Below are positions 1-9,405 of a stretch of DNA of 64,000 bases, one piece after another. A program made the translations under genes and the position numbers. How positions within the stretch are numbered: position 1 is the stretch's first letter; every line of letters begins with the position of its first letter. The stretch comes from a virus, in the IMG/VR virus record IMGVR_UViG_3300042261_001117, positions 1 through 64,000 of that record; one strand, given 5' to 3'. The notes beneath the pieces are model-generated. The model was not told where the DNA came from and searched no databases. It was given only the letters and a program-made list of their open reading frames with translations.

Positions 1-2
1 CG

Positions 3-590
3 TTCTCGCTGGTGGGCTGGCTGCCGAACGCGGTGGAGTGGGGCTGCGAGCCGTACGACATGCGGACGACGCTGCTGCACGGTCCGAACGCGCAGGTCGT
101 TCCGCGTGGGCAGCCCGGCATCCACGAGGGCAAGAAGGGGCGCTACAGGTCGATCCCGTTCCGCCACTACACGCCGGGGTCGAGCGGGTACGAGGGCTCC
201 GTCATGGGGATGCCGTACGAGCAGATGCTGGGGCCCGACGCCGCGCGAAAGCTCGGTCAGCAGGTCTACAACACGATGCGCGCGCGCGTGGCCGCAGCAA
301 AGGCGAGCGGCTCCGCGAGGACCGTGCGGCTTCCGGCGTCTGCTGGCGGGCCACTGCTTCGCCCGCACCACACGACCGGCATCTACACCGGCATGGTCCG
401 TCCAGAGCGCGCGTACAAGGGCACCACGCAGGGCTTCTACCAGACGTTCCGCACCATCTCGGACGGCAACCCGGTGGGGTGGATGCACCCGGTCATCGAG
501 CCGCAGGGGCTGATGATGGACACGGTGTCGTACCTCGAGCAGACCGCGGGAGCCACGCTCGTGGAGATCATGACCGCAGGTGACGCATGA
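3..590 (+). CDS. Virion morphogenesis protein, 5'-truncated by window edge
   Basis: The reading frame is open from the first bases of the window, so the true start lies upstream; the GTG at position 12 is unlikely to be the start. About 195 residues are visible and I do not recognise the family. The stop overlaps the ATG of the next gene (ATGA), so the two are translationally coupled. Its place just before a tail-terminator-like gene and the sheath gene suggests a neck, head-completion or tail-completion role. That is inference from order only. Confidence 0.6.
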   Translation, partial: FSLVGWLPNAVEWGCEPYDMRTTLLHGPNAQVVPRGQPGIHEGKKGRYRSIPFRHYTPGSSGYEGSVMGMPYEQMLGPDAARKLGQQVYNTMRARVAAAKASGSARTVRLPASAGGPLLRPHHTTGIYTGMVRPERAYKGTTQGFYQTFRTISDGNPVGWMHPVIEPQGLMMDTVSYLEQTAGATLVEIMTAGDA

Positions 591-1279
591 ACGACGGCGT
601 CGACAAGATCGTGGCGGACTACCTCGAGCGCGTGAAGGTCACGCTGCTGACCGACGACGCGCTGTGGACGCGGCTGCTCGGGCGGTCGCTCGACGCGGCA
701 ACGATCGCGGTGGTGCGGGACTCGTTCCGCGGCGCGAAGGAGCACGTGGCCACGCCCACGGTGGTGCTGGCGTACCCGCGCAGCCGCCAGCCGTGGCCCG
801 TGTGGTGCGTGGTCCTGCTCGAGGACACGCCCGACGAGGAACTGCTCGGAGAGAGCGAAGGCATCGAGCGGGACGACGAGACCGGCGAGGACGTCGAGGT
901 GCAGACGATCGTGAGCCGCCAGACGGTGGCGATCATGGTCATCGACAACCGCAACCCGGACATCGCTCGGTGGCAGTCGATGCTGGTGAAGCGCGCGATG
1001 ATGATGGGGCTCAACGAGATCCTCAGCGACGAGGAGAACTCCGTCAGCGGGATGTACTTCAGCGGAATGGGCGACATGCCTCCGATGCCGTGGCTGCCGG
1101 AGGAACTGTACGGGCGCACGCAGCGGTGGTCGTTCGTCGTCGCGGAGAGCGTCGCGAGCGGCTACGACGGGCTGGTGCGCGGGCCTCTGTACGTAGGAGC
1201 GGAAGGCTTCGTCCTCGACGAGGATGGTGAGGTGACCGGCGGCGGGCACGCGTACAGCACCCGCGAGGACGAGGAGTAG
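587..1279 (+). CDS. Putative tail terminator / tail completion protein
   Basis: This is a 230-residue soluble protein with no membrane segment and an acidic loop around residues 83-105. Residues around 165-180 (PMPWLPEELYGRTQRW) resemble the late strand of tail-terminator and neck proteins, which often precede the sheath gene in myoviruses. It starts with an ATG inside the stop of the upstream gene. A hairpin and promoter follow it and separate it from the sheath operon. The assignment rests mainly on position. Confidence 0.5.
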   Translation: MNDGVDKIVADYLERVKVTLLTDDALWTRLLGRSLDAATIAVVRDSFRGAKEHVATPTVVLAYPRSRQPWPVWCVVLLEDTPDEELLGESEGIERDDETGEDVEVQTIVSRQTVAIMVIDNRNPDIARWQSMLVKRAMMMGLNEILSDEENSVSGMYFSGMGDMPPMPWLPEELYGRTQRWSFVVAESVASGYDGLVRGPLYVGAEGFVLDEDGEVTGGGHAYSTREDEE

Positions 1280-1306
1280 GCGCCGGGGCTTGTGCCAAAC
1301 CGGCGC
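1280..1306 (+). other. Inverted repeat overlapping the sheath promoter -35
   Basis: GCGCCGG (1280-1286) and CCGGCGC (1300-1306) form a perfect 7-bp inverted repeat that begins directly after the stop codon of the preceding gene. The 3' arm lies in the promoter spacer and the -35 lies in the loop. It could be a weak terminator without a U-run or an operator. Confidence 0.45.
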
Positions 1307-1318
1307 TGTGGGTAGAAT
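1290..1318 (+). promoter_or_regulatory. Promoter of the sheath/tail operon (TTGTGC-17-TAGAAT)
   Basis: TTGTGC at 1290-1295 and TAGAAT at 1313-1318 are separated by exactly 17 bp, 27 bp upstream of the sheath ATG. The same -35 hexamer with the same spacing recurs at 17884-17912 before another structural gene, which supports a real late/structural promoter class. Confidence 0.65.
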
Positions 1319-1344
1319 CGAGCGGACACGCGGAGGGACAGGCC

Positions 1345-3381
1345 ATGCCGGAGCAGTTCGTCATCAACGGAGTCGGGTCGTACGAAGAGGGCGTGCGCAC
1401 GCGTGCGGACTTCAGCGCTCTCGAGGGCGCGGGCACCGCGACGAAGGGCACGGTCGGGCTGCTCATGGAAACCTCGCGCGGCGGGAAGCCCACCACCGGG
1501 CAGGAGATCACATCGGCTGCGACGCTGCGGCGGCTGATCCCCGAGCCCTACGCGACGTACCTCGAGAAGACGCTGTTCGCGCCGGGCAAGCAGAGCGACC
1601 GCATCCCCATGGGCGCACAGAAAATCATCTTCGTCCGCGTCAACAAGGCGGAGCAGGGGACGCTGACGCTGGTCAACGACGACGGCGACGCGGTCGACCT
1701 CAAGAGCGCGGACTACGGGCTGTACGCCAACGACATCCTCGTGACCGTCGCGAACGGCACCAGCGTCGGCCGCAAGGTCACCGCCGTGCTCGGAAGCGTG
1801 ACCGAGGTGGTCGACGACGCTGGCGACCTCGACGCGCTGCAACTGAAGTTCACGGCGCCGGACACGCCCGGGTACACCGTGCTGGGCATGGTGGCGACGG
1901 TCGACCCGGACGTGGGCGTGCAGGTCGACTTCGACCTGCGGCACGCAGACAACAGCACGTGGGACTGGACCGCCGCCAACAACAAGATGGCCATCGACGG
2001 CCCGCTGACGATCACCATCGAGCACACCGAACTGGCCAACAAGGTGTTCGTGGTGACCGGGCGCAACAAGGCGAACGGCGCGGTCACCGTCGAGAACGTC
2101 CAGATCGACGCTGGGCTGAAGACCGAGACGTCGCTCACCGAGTGGTCGGAGATCACGTCCATCGAACTTCCGGACCTGCTCGACGGCGGCAACAACAACC
2201 GTGCGGAGTTCACCGGGCACGCGTTCGACCTGCCGGTCGCGACGTACGACACCATCAGCAAGGTCGCAGCGCGCGTGGCCACGAAGGCCGCCGCTGGCTT
2301 CACCGCCACGCTCAAGACCGCCAAGACGTCGTTCCTCGTGTCGGACCTCGACAAGGCGAGCGACCAGACCATCGTCGGCGGGCACACGTTCACCGCGGAC
2401 CTCTACGACTTCATCGAGGACGTGAACGCCGGTCTGACGCTGATCACCGCGGAGCGCGCGGCGTCGGTCACCGCCGCGGGGCTGCCGAACACCATCGGCG
2501 AGACCGCCATGGCGGGCGGCAACGACGGGCTGTACGACGACGGCACGTCGTGGACCGACGCGCTGAAGGAACTGAAGAAGTGGGGCAAGTCGCTGCTGCT
2601 CCCGATGACGGCCGACGCGGGCATCCTGGCGTCTTGCCTCGACCACTGCGTCTACATGTGGGGACGCGGGAAGTACGAGTGCGCGATGTTCGCGGCTCCG
2701 CCCGCGCAGACGGACCTGACCGGAGAGGACGACGACAACCTCTACGCGAAGACGAGGGCGTTCAACAGCGAACTGGTGACGTTCACGCCCCAGGAGATCA
2801 AGCTCTACGATCACAACCGCGTGGCGCAGTGGCTGTCGCCGATGTGGACGGCGGCGCTGGCGTGCGGCTGCGAGGCCGGGCGCTCGCCGGACTACGGGCT
2901 GACGCACGCGTACGTCGACGTGGTCGACTACCGCGACAACCCGGACGGCGACTCGCCGTGGACGGTCGAAGACCAGACCGAGGAACTGCTGGGGCACGGG
3001 TGCTTCGTGCTCGAGCGCAACCTGTCGACCGGCGGGGTGCGGTGGAAGCGCGACGTGACCACGTACCAGATCGACTCGAACCCGATCAAGTCGTCGCTGT
3101 TCGCGATGACGCAGTTCGCGCTGTCGACGCGCGACCTTCGCGAGTGGCTGGAGATCCAGATCGGCAAGGCGCAGTGGACGGGGTCGCGCAAGGACGTCGA
3201 GAAGCTCGCGCGCCAGAGGCTGGAGTACCAGATCGGCGCGAAGATGATCAAGGCGTTCAAGCCCCGCACGGTCAAGGCGATCGACCTGGGCAACGGCTTC
3301 CGCGTCGACTGGCACGTGGCGCCCGCGGAGACGACGTACTTCATCGAAGCGGTCGCGCACCCGATGCGCATGCCGTCGTAG
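1345..3381 (+). CDS. Contractile tail sheath protein
   Basis: The 678-residue protein has the organisation of myovirus tail sheaths. The N-terminal domain has the typical pattern of a named end, a GKP..GQEITSAATLRRL segment near residues 48-67 and a beta-rich region (VRVNKAEQGTLTLV). The C-terminal domain has the conserved restart-type segment ERNLSTGGVRWKRDVTTYQI (about 556-575), then a helical run and a closing beta strand. The next gene is tube-sized, as expected for sheath-tube pairs. In virions the sheath polymerises around the tube and contracts to drive it through the envelope. The ATG is preceded by GGAGGGACAG and by a consensus-like promoter. Sheath identity is based on length, terminal motifs and gene order. 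Confidence 0.88.
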   Translation: MPEQFVINGVGSYEEGVRTRADFSALEGAGTATKGTVGLLMETSRGGKPTTGQEITSAATLRRLIPEPYATYLEKTLFAPGKQSDRIPMGAQKIIFVRVNKAEQGTLTLVNDDGDAVDLKSADYGLYANDILVTVANGTSVGRKVTAVLGSVTEVVDDAGDLDALQLKFTAPDTPGYTVLGMVATVDPDVGVQVDFDLRHADNSTWDWTAANNKMAIDGPLTITIEHTELANKVFVVTGRNKANGAVTVENVQIDAGLKTETSLTEWSEITSIELPDLLDGGNNNRAEFTGHAFDLPVATYDTISKVAARVATKAAAGFTATLKTAKTSFLVSDLDKASDQTIVGGHTFTADLYDFIEDVNAGLTLITAERAASVTAAGLPNTIGETAMAGGNDGLYDDGTSWTDALKELKKWGKSLLLPMTADAGILASCLDHCVYMWGRGKYECAMFAAPPAQTDLTGEDDDNLYAKTRAFNSELVTFTPQEIKLYDHNRVAQWLSPMWTAALACGCEAGRSPDYGLTHAYVDVVDYRDNPDGDSPWTVEDQTEELLGHGCFVLERNLSTGGVRWKRDVTTYQIDSNPIKSSLFAMTQFALSTRDLREWLEIQIGKAQWTGSRKDVEKLARQRLEYQIGAKMIKAFKPRTVKAIDLGNGFRVDWHVAPAETTYFIEAVAHPMRMPS

Positions 3382-3405
3382 CGCTGAGAGAGCAGGAGGG
3401 TCACC

Positions 3406-3849
3406 ATGGGACAGACCGCGGGCAAGAAGTTCCTGACCGGCGCGCGCGCGACGGTGAAGGTCAACGGCAACGAGATCGGTCGGGCGGTCGGCATCAACGT
3501 CGACTACCAGATGAACCGCGCGCCGGTGGAGACGCTGGGCGACCCCTACGCGGAGGGCTTCCCGCTGCTCGGCGTGGCGGTGAACTTCACCGTGGATGCG
3601 GTGAAGATCAACATCCTCGACGAGGACTGGGCGGCGAAGGGGTACATCCCCCCCGTCGAAGCCGCGGAACTGCTCGACTGGGACGAGGTCGAGTTCGTGG
3701 TGCAGGACAAGTTCGCCGACGTCACGCTGTTCACGATGAAGCACTGCGCGCCGAACGGCTACGGCTTCAACGTGCAGGCGCGTACCATCGGCCACGAGAA
3801 CGGGCGCTGGGTCGCCCGTGAACTGCACTTCGGCAGCCAGACCGAGTAA
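3406..3849 (+). CDS. Tail tube protein
   Basis: This 147-residue beta-rich protein directly follows the sheath gene with a strong ribosome-binding site (GCAGGAGGG). Its N-terminus (GARATVKVNGNEIGRAVGIN) is typical of myovirus tube proteins, which start with a strand giving a value and then a NEIG/NGKEI turn. Length fits tube proteins of the 140-170 residue class. It should form stacked hexameric rings inside the sheath. No odd features are seen. Confidence 0.82.
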   Translation: MGQTAGKKFLTGARATVKVNGNEIGRAVGINVDYQMNRAPVETLGDPYAEGFPLLGVAVNFTVDAVKINILDEDWAAKGYIPPVEAAELLDWDEVEFVVQDKFADVTLFTMKHCAPNGYGFNVQARTIGHENGRWVARELHFGSQTE

Positions 3850-3869
3850 CGACGCGCCGGGAGGAGCAC

Positions 3870-4391
3870 ATGACGAAGGACCGGGGTGTGGGCGCACCCG
3901 AGACGCCGGACCTGCAGGCGCTGATGCGCAAGCAGACCACCGACCAGAGCGCGGTGAAGGACGCGGAGGACGCCGCGCGTGCGGACCGCTACGCGGTGAA
4001 CGTCGAGTACGAGGCGCGGCACGGCGGCATGACGCTGCGCGGGCTGTTCGAGTTCCGCGCGCTGTCGGTGGCGGACCTGCACGTCGTCGGCATGAACCGT
4101 GCGGGCCTCGCAGGCGGCAACGAGTGGGCGCTGCTCACTCCGGGCGAGCGCGAGATGATCCAGGCGCTGGCCACGCTCGATCGGGCGCTGACGAAGAGCC
4201 CCGCGTGGTACGACCCCAAGGGCCAGAGCATGCTGCTTGGCCGAGACCTCTACGCCGGGCTGTACGAGGCGTACACGGCGTGGGACGCCGGTTTGTTTCG
4301 AGTCGTCGAAGCGCCGGGGGCTGGTGCGGAGAAACGACCCGCTCTGGTCATTGCTCCGGCACTGGGCGAAGTCCACGGGACGGCCGGTTGA
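3870..4391 (+). CDS. Tail assembly chaperone, short form
   Basis: The 173-residue protein sits between the tube and tape measure genes, where tail phages encode the G-type chaperone that coats the tape measure during assembly. It is mostly helical, with a charged N-terminus. A second frame opens near its 3' end and continues to 4539, just before the tape measure, which is the classic G/GT arrangement. If frameshifting occurs around the G5 run at 4316-4320, the last 24 or so residues of the unshifted product would be replaced by the downstream domain. A GGGAGGAG ribosome-binding site precedes the ATG. Confidence 0.72.
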   Translation: MTKDRGVGAPETPDLQALMRKQTTDQSAVKDAEDAARADRYAVNVEYEARHGGMTLRGLFEFRALSVADLHVVGMNRAGLAGGNEWALLTPGEREMIQALATLDRALTKSPAWYDPKGQSMLLGRDLYAGLYEAYTAWDAGLFRVVEAPGAGAEKRPALVIAPALGEVHGTAG

Positions 4392-4539
4392 GAGCGCGGT
4401 GCCTGCGCTCGTCGTGGAGTGGTTCTTCGCGACCGCGACTGACGAGCAGTTCGAGGCCATGGCCGAGGCTGGGCTGATCGACTGGACGCCCAACGGCGGC
4501 AAGACCGGCGACCCGTGGTTCGACGACTTCGGGAAGTAG
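4237..4539 (+). CDS. Tail assembly chaperone frameshift extension (GT-like)
   Basis: This frame is +1 (equivalently -2) relative to the chaperone gene and has no convincing ribosome-binding site of its own. It becomes protein-like only after about 4318 (GLVRRNDPLWSLLRHWAK onward) and ends 11 bp before the tape measure start. The most likely product is a fusion of chaperone residues 1-150 to about 73 residues from this frame. Phage Mu uses a -2 shift on a G-rich slippery site in its tail genes, and the CCGGGGGCT at 4314-4322 is suitable for a similar event. A TTT-CGA pair near 4296 is an alternative +1 site. Confidence 0.6.
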   Translation: MAETSTPGCTRRTRRGTPVCFESSKRRGLVRRNDPLWSLLRHWAKSTGRPVESAVPALVVEWFFATATDEQFEAMAEAGLIDWTPNGGKTGDPWFDDFGK

Positions 4540-4549
4540 GGGGCCCGCC

Positions 4550-6655
4550 GTGGCTGATCGCACCATCCGAACAACGCTGAAGATCGACGCGGACGACAGC
4601 CGCCTCGTGGGGCTGGAGCGCCGCCTCGACTCGATCACGTCCAAGGCAGGCGCGGCGACGAACGCGGTGAGCGACGTCGGCGGCACGGGCGGTGGCGGAA
4701 CGAGCGGCGGAAGTGGCTCAGGAAGCGCGACGACTGGCGGGGTGGCGGTCGGTGATGGCGAGAAGCGCACTGTGCGGCCCACGCGCGAACCTGACGCGTC
4801 TGGTGGCGCATCCGGTGGCGGACCTGCGGGCGGTGGTGCGGCAGGGCGGACAGGCGGTGGCGGCGGCGCAGACCTGCCGATGACCGCGGGGTTCCTCGGG
4901 CGCATGTTCCGCGAGGGCGGGTGGCTGGCACGAACGCTCGGGCTCGATCCCACCGCAGTGCAGCCGGACATCCGACCGCCGGGCTCCGGTCCGGACGACT
5001 GGGGCTACTCCAAGAACGCCATGGCAAGGATCGATCGGATCGAGCGCGCACGTGCTCGACTGCTTGGCAGCGGAGGCGGCGCAGGTCGCGGCGCAGGCGG
5101 GCTCGCGGGGCTCGGGATCGCTGGAGCGCTTGGGTACCAGACGCTCAACACCGTGACGGAGTCGATCGCGGACCTGTACCGCGCCGACGTGCCCATGGCG
5201 CAGGGGCTCTACTCCGGCTCCGCGACGGCGGCTGCGCAGTCGGCTGTCCAGTACCAAGCGCAGCGGGAGATGGCGATCCGGCATGCGGGCATCGGCGGGA
5301 TCGGCGGCGCTGCATCGACCGTAGCCATGGGCGTCGGCGGTGCGTCGGTCGCTGGCGCGGCGGTGGCGGGTGCTGCGATCCCGGGCGTCGGCGTGGCGCT
5401 GCTGGCCATCGGAGCGCTGACGAAGTCGCTCACCGACCTCGCGAACGCGGCGGCAGACTCCAAGACGCAGGTCGAAGCCGCGAGGCGGTCTGCGGCGATC
5501 AGCCTGTTCGAGGAGATCCACGGTCGGCGTGTCGGGCTGGCGCAGAACGAGGCCAGCTTGATGGGGTTCGCGCGGAATGCAGCGGGCGCTGAGATGCTGC
5601 ATGGCAGGTTTGGCGGAGACGAAACCACCAGCCCGGTTGCACGTGCTGCGAAGCGGCTGTTGATGGACCCGAACGTGCTCGCCGGTCGGATGCGGTCGTT
5701 CATCGGCGCTGGCGCACAGGCGGAACACGATCCGTTCCGCGCTGCGGCGCTCGAGGTGCGCGACAAGGTCAGCATGGAGTCGCAGGCGCGCTACCTGCGG
5801 ACGTTCCAGCGCGGCGAGGGCGCGACCATCGGCGGCGGCGGCCCGCAGCAAGAGCAGGCCATGCTCGAGGGCGTGGTCAAGACGGCGTTCGACGCGGGGC
5901 TCACGAAGCACCGCATCGGCGACTACCTGGGAAGGATCGCGCAAACGAACGAGGCCATGGCAGATCGCGGGCTGATCGTCGACGAGCGAGTGGCAGAGCG
6001 GTCCAGACGCGGGCTGATCGGCGCTGGTCTGACCCCCATGCAAGCGCTCGGCGCGCAGACCAACGTGGGCGGTCTCATGCAGGAGGAAATGGGGTCGCTG
6101 GTGGATCTGCGGATGCCCATGTCGCGCGTGAAAGCGTTGATCCGTCAGCAGGCTCTGCGTCAGTTCGGCGGCGTCGACGAGGCCATCGCTGGCATGGAGA
6201 AGCTGAGCGGCGACCGGGACGCATCGCTGACGTTCCTTCGAAACGCTGGTGCTGGTCTCGACGCGACGCAACTCAAGCTGCTGATGTCGCAAGGCGCTGG
6301 CGTGTTCCCGTCGCTCGGCGGCAAGCTCGCAGCGTACACAGCAGGCGCCGATCGCGGAGCGGGCCCGTCCGGAGAAACGATGGTCGGACGTGCGCATCGA
6401 TTCCTGCGTCAATCGCTGGGCTTAGACACAACTGAAATGCTCAGTCAGAAGGTGGTGTCAGAGAACGTCAAGACGTTCGGGCTGACGCCGGAAAAGATCG
6501 CGGAGAACATGGACATGTTCAACAAGATCATACGCATGTCGGTCGAAAACCTGCGCGACTACCCGCCGGAGGAGATGTTCCGCACGCTACGTGAGGCCAT
6601 CGACACGTTCGCCGCGGACAGCCGGTCGCGCCCGCTCGACTACAGGCCGGAGTAG
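4550..6655 (+). CDS. Tail tape measure protein
   Basis: The 701-residue protein follows the frameshifted chaperone, which is the expected place. Residues 30-110 are a Gly/Ser/Thr-rich low-complexity linker. Two hydrophobic Gly/Ala-rich stretches at about 177-190 and 228-285 could be membrane-active segments released during DNA injection, and the C-terminal 350 residues are helical. Tape measure length sets tail length, so this one predicts a fairly short contractile tail. Translation starts at a GTG behind a G-rich site (GTAGGGGG). No lysozyme or peptidase motif is visible inside. Confidence 0.75.
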   Translation: MADRTIRTTLKIDADDSRLVGLERRLDSITSKAGAATNAVSDVGGTGGGGTSGGSGSGSATTGGVAVGDGEKRTVRPTREPDASGGASGGGPAGGGAAGRTGGGGGADLPMTAGFLGRMFREGGWLARTLGLDPTAVQPDIRPPGSGPDDWGYSKNAMARIDRIERARARLLGSGGGAGRGAGGLAGLGIAGALGYQTLNTVTESIADLYRADVPMAQGLYSGSATAAAQSAVQYQAQREMAIRHAGIGGIGGAASTVAMGVGGASVAGAAVAGAAIPGVGVALLAIGALTKSLTDLANAAADSKTQVEAARRSAAISLFEEIHGRRVGLAQNEASLMGFARNAAGAEMLHGRFGGDETTSPVARAAKRLLMDPNVLAGRMRSFIGAGAQAEHDPFRAAALEVRDKVSMESQARYLRTFQRGEGATIGGGGPQQEQAMLEGVVKTAFDAGLTKHRIGDYLGRIAQTNEAMADRGLIVDERVAERSRRGLIGAGLTPMQALGAQTNVGGLMQEEMGSLVDLRMPMSRVKALIRQQALRQFGGVDEAIAGMEKLSGDRDASLTFLRNAGAGLDATQLKLLMSQGAGVFPSLGGKLAAYTAGADRGAGPSGETMVGRAHRFLRQSLGLDTTEMLSQKVVSENVKTFGLTPEKIAENMDMFNKIIRMSVENLRDYPPEEMFRTLREAIDTFAADSRSRPLDYRPE

Positions 6656-6658
6656 TCG

Positions 6659-8176
6659 ATGGCACTTCTGACGCCGGTCACATCGATCAAAGCCATCATT
6701 CGTCCGCACTGGCCACCGACGCGTGCGGTGGACGTCAGCCGGTACGTGACGTTCATGAGCCGGTCGAAGTCGCTGCTCGGCGATACGGTCGGGACGTGGT
6801 CGCTGTCGATGTTGTGCGAGTACCGCGGCGAAACGGATCGCTTCATCGAGTCAACAGTGCGCCCCGACGACTGGATCGACCTGATGATCAAGGTCGACGG
6901 CGTCGAGTCGTGGTGGACGGGCATGGTGGACTCCACTGGACGCGGGAAGGTGACGCAGACCGGCGACGGCGGGCTGGTGCGATCGTGGAGGCTGGCCGGG
7001 CGCGACTGGGCGAAGGCCATGGTGACCGGCTCGGTGAAGGTCGGGTGCATCTTCTCGTCGTCGCTGATCGTGCCGCAGCAAGACGCAAGCGGTGCGCTCA
7101 CTGATTCGATGTTCTCGTTGATCTCCGCATTGCCGAAAATCCCGGCAGCGCTGATGTCGGGCGAGGCGCTGTCGCCCGAACTACAGTCCGCACAGGAATT
7201 CATGACGCACCCGCGCATCCCGGGCGTCATCGACCAGCAGTTGTGGGACCAGATCGTCGCTGCGACGTTCACGATCGGGCGCAGCCCGTGGATTCCGATC
7301 GCGGCGGCGCTGGAGCTAGCGCTCTGGAAGCAGTGGCAAGACCCGGATGGTGTGTCGCTGCTCGAGAAGCTCGGAACCGACTGGCCGCGCTTCGGGAAGT
7401 TCGCGTCGCGCGAGGTCGAAGGCGAGGTGTGGCAGCTTCCGCAGTTGATGGAGCAGCGGGAATTGAGCCCGCACCAGATGCTGCAGAGCTACGGGAACCC
7501 CGCGTTCAACGAGGTGTTCTACGCCTACCGCGAAGACGACCCGCGGCGTCCGGCCATCGTTTTCCGCGAGCGCCCGTACGCCGGAGACGCGTGGCAGTAC
7601 CTCGTGGACCATCGAACGCGCGTCACCACCGTCGCGGAGTGCGATCCCAGCAGGTCTGACTCCGAGCGCATCACATACCGCATGCCCAGGTCGGTGATCG
7701 CGGGCATGAACGGCGTCGACCAACTGATCGACACGCGCGACGGGCGACTGCCCATGGTCGACATGAGCCAGATCTCGCGACACGGGCTGCGCACCGCCGA
7801 GCCCGCCGACGACTACAACATCCCCACCACGAGGGCGGACGCAGACCAACTGGCGTTCTTCATCGACCGTGCGAGGCGCTGGCGCATCTGGACGTTCAAC
7901 GCTCCGGAGTACCTGACCGGTACGGCGTCGCTGTCGCACGCGAACACTGCGGTGCGCATCGGGACCGCCGTCGAGCTACCCGTCGAAGCGACGTTCCGCA
8001 GGTTCGATGGCGTGATCATCGAGGCTCCGACCATCGTCGCGTACGCAGTGGGCGTCGACGAGCAGGTGCGCATCGACCCGCGCGGTGGCGGTGCGACCTC
8101 GAGCATGACGATCAGCTTCACGCGCGGGCAGCCGCTCGGCGGACTGCCGGTACCGAACGAGGACACGTGGCTGTGA
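6659..8176 (+). CDS. Putative baseplate hub protein (gp27/gpD-like)
   Basis: The 505-residue protein starts 3 bp after the tape measure stop. The N-terminal 120 residues show the pattern of phage hub proteins: an opening strand, a segment in which the ligand value is set (IESTVRPDDWIDLMIKVDG) and a WWTGMVDS strand equivalent to the field-correction strand of gpD/gp27-type hubs. The C-terminal half is beta-rich. It would sit at the centre of the baseplate, between tube and spike. The downstream gene overlaps it by 10 bp and encodes a spike-like protein, which supports the role. Confidence 0.55.
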   Translation: MALLTPVTSIKAIIRPHWPPTRAVDVSRYVTFMSRSKSLLGDTVGTWSLSMLCEYRGETDRFIESTVRPDDWIDLMIKVDGVESWWTGMVDSTGRGKVTQTGDGGLVRSWRLAGRDWAKAMVTGSVKVGCIFSSSLIVPQQDASGALTDSMFSLISALPKIPAALMSGEALSPELQSAQEFMTHPRIPGVIDQQLWDQIVAATFTIGRSPWIPIAAALELALWKQWQDPDGVSLLEKLGTDWPRFGKFASREVEGEVWQLPQLMEQRELSPHQMLQSYGNPAFNEVFYAYREDDPRRPAIVFRERPYAGDAWQYLVDHRTRVTTVAECDPSRSDSERITYRMPRSVIAGMNGVDQLIDTRDGRLPMVDMSQISRHGLRTAEPADDYNIPTTRADADQLAFFIDRARRWRIWTFNAPEYLTGTASLSHANTAVRIGTAVELPVEATFRRFDGVIIEAPTIVAYAVGVDEQVRIDPRGGGATSSMTISFTRGQPLGGLPVPNEDTWL

Positions 8177-9405
8177 TCCCGAGCCCTGGCGCCCGGCAAC
8201 GGCGCACCGGAGATGCGAGGCACGGAGCGGATCGCCGCGTGGCCATCGTGCTGGAGTCGTTCGACTCGAACTACTCGGGGCCCAGGTGGTACGACGGACC
8301 GACGTGCACGGTGCTGCTCGTCGACGAGCTATCCGAACTGCCGGGCGTGCTCATCCCGCCCAGGCACTCGGGCCCGCGCAACTGCGAGATGGTGCTGCCG
8401 GACGACACGACGGGGGAGGTGCTGGCGGCGTACCGGCTGGCCAAGGCGGGCGGCGGAGAGATGCCGAAGCTCGACGAGGCTGGCTGGGGCTCGCGCGTGG
8501 TGATCGGGTGGGTCGCGCGCGTGCCCGTCATCGACCAGTACCTGACGCACCCGTCGAGCCCGCGAAACCGCCTGCCGGTCGCGCGGACCGAGGACGCCGC
8601 GTCCAAGCCACGATCGATCATGGACCTGATGGCGGAGGCCGCGCGGCAGTGGACTCCGACCGCGTCGATCACGATCCCTGCGGACAAGATCAACGCGCAG
8701 GCGGTTCCACCGCCGAGGATTCCCGCTGCGTACGTGCGCGACCGAGTGCTGCGCGACATCTACGTGGGCGCGTGGACGTTCGGGTGGCTGAACGGCGCGG
8801 AGCGCGGCTACGTCGACGGCGTCACCGGCTCGACGAGCGAGCAGGAGCAGTACCAGTACGTCAACGCGGAGACGCAGGCGTTTGCAAGCGGCACGCGCGA
8901 CGGCTACGCGGCAGGGTACGATTACGGAAAAAGCATCGCGGCCGGGCGCGACCCGGTGAGCGACGCGCCCACTGCTCCCGCGCCGCCGCCGGAGCAGATC
9001 GAGAGCTACGACGAGGCGTCGGACGTCGACAGCGGACACGCGGTGGCGGCGGTGCCGGACGGGCGTGCGCGGGTGCTCGAGTACGCTGGCGCGCGCGTGC
9101 TCATCAAATCGACCGGCGAGGTGGTGATCGACTCGCAGAACCCCGACCAGCCCATTCGCATCCAGGCAGCATCGTCTGCGGGCGTTGTGATTTCGGCGGG
9201 GTCGAGTAAGATCCACGTGGTCAACGGCGTGGTGTCGATCGGCGATGGAGACGCGACCGAGCACGCGACGAAGTGGGAGTCGCTGAAGACGTACCTCACG
9301 TCGCTCGCGTCGTGGTGCAACACGCAGGTCTATGCATCGACGCCGACGTCGCCGACGCCGCAGCCCACTGACGGGCCGAGCGCTGGCAACACGAAGGTGA
9401 ACTGA
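8167..9405 (+). CDS. Putative baseplate spike protein (gpV-like C-terminus)
   Basis: The 412-residue protein ends with repeated short beta strands (VVIDSQNP, IRIQAASSAGVVISAGSSK, IHVVNGVVSIGDG) followed by a helix, as in the C-terminus of gpV/gp5-type membrane-piercing spikes. The first 140 residues are beta-rich and may be the OB-type shaft base. The middle (about 180-290) is a charged and Pro-rich insertion. The GTG at 8167 has a GAGGA site and overlaps the hub gene; an in-frame GTG at 8240 is a possible alternative start. Confidence 0.5.
   Translation: MAVIPSPGARQRRTGDARHGADRRVAIVLESFDSNYSGPRWYDGPTCTVLLVDELSELPGVLIPPRHSGPRNCEMVLPDDTTGEVLAAYRLAKAGGGEMPKLDEAGWGSRVVIGWVARVPVIDQYLTHPSSPRNRLPVARTEDAASKPRSIMDLMAEAARQWTPTASITIPADKINAQAVPPPRIPAAYVRDRVLRDIYVGAWTFGWLNGAERGYVDGVTGSTSEQEQYQYVNAETQAFASGTRDGYAAGYDYGKSIAAGRDPVSDAPTAPAPPPEQIESYDEASDVDSGHAVAAVPDGRARVLEYAGARVLIKSTGEVVIDSQNPDQPIRIQAASSAGVVISAGSSKIHVVNGVVSIGDGDATEHATKWESLKTYLTSLASWCNTQVYASTPTSPTPQPTDGPSAGNTKVN

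Noticed and set aside
1290-3821. A long plus-strand frame in another phase overlapping the sheath gene
   Set aside because: Low-complexity Arg/Gly-rich translation typical of a shifted GC-rich frame.
1162-3897. A 911-codon open frame on the minus strand opposite sheath and tube
   Set aside because: Its composition is Arg/Val/His-rich as expected from the complement of high-GC codons, and the plus strand holds clear sheath and tube genes with ribosome-binding sites.
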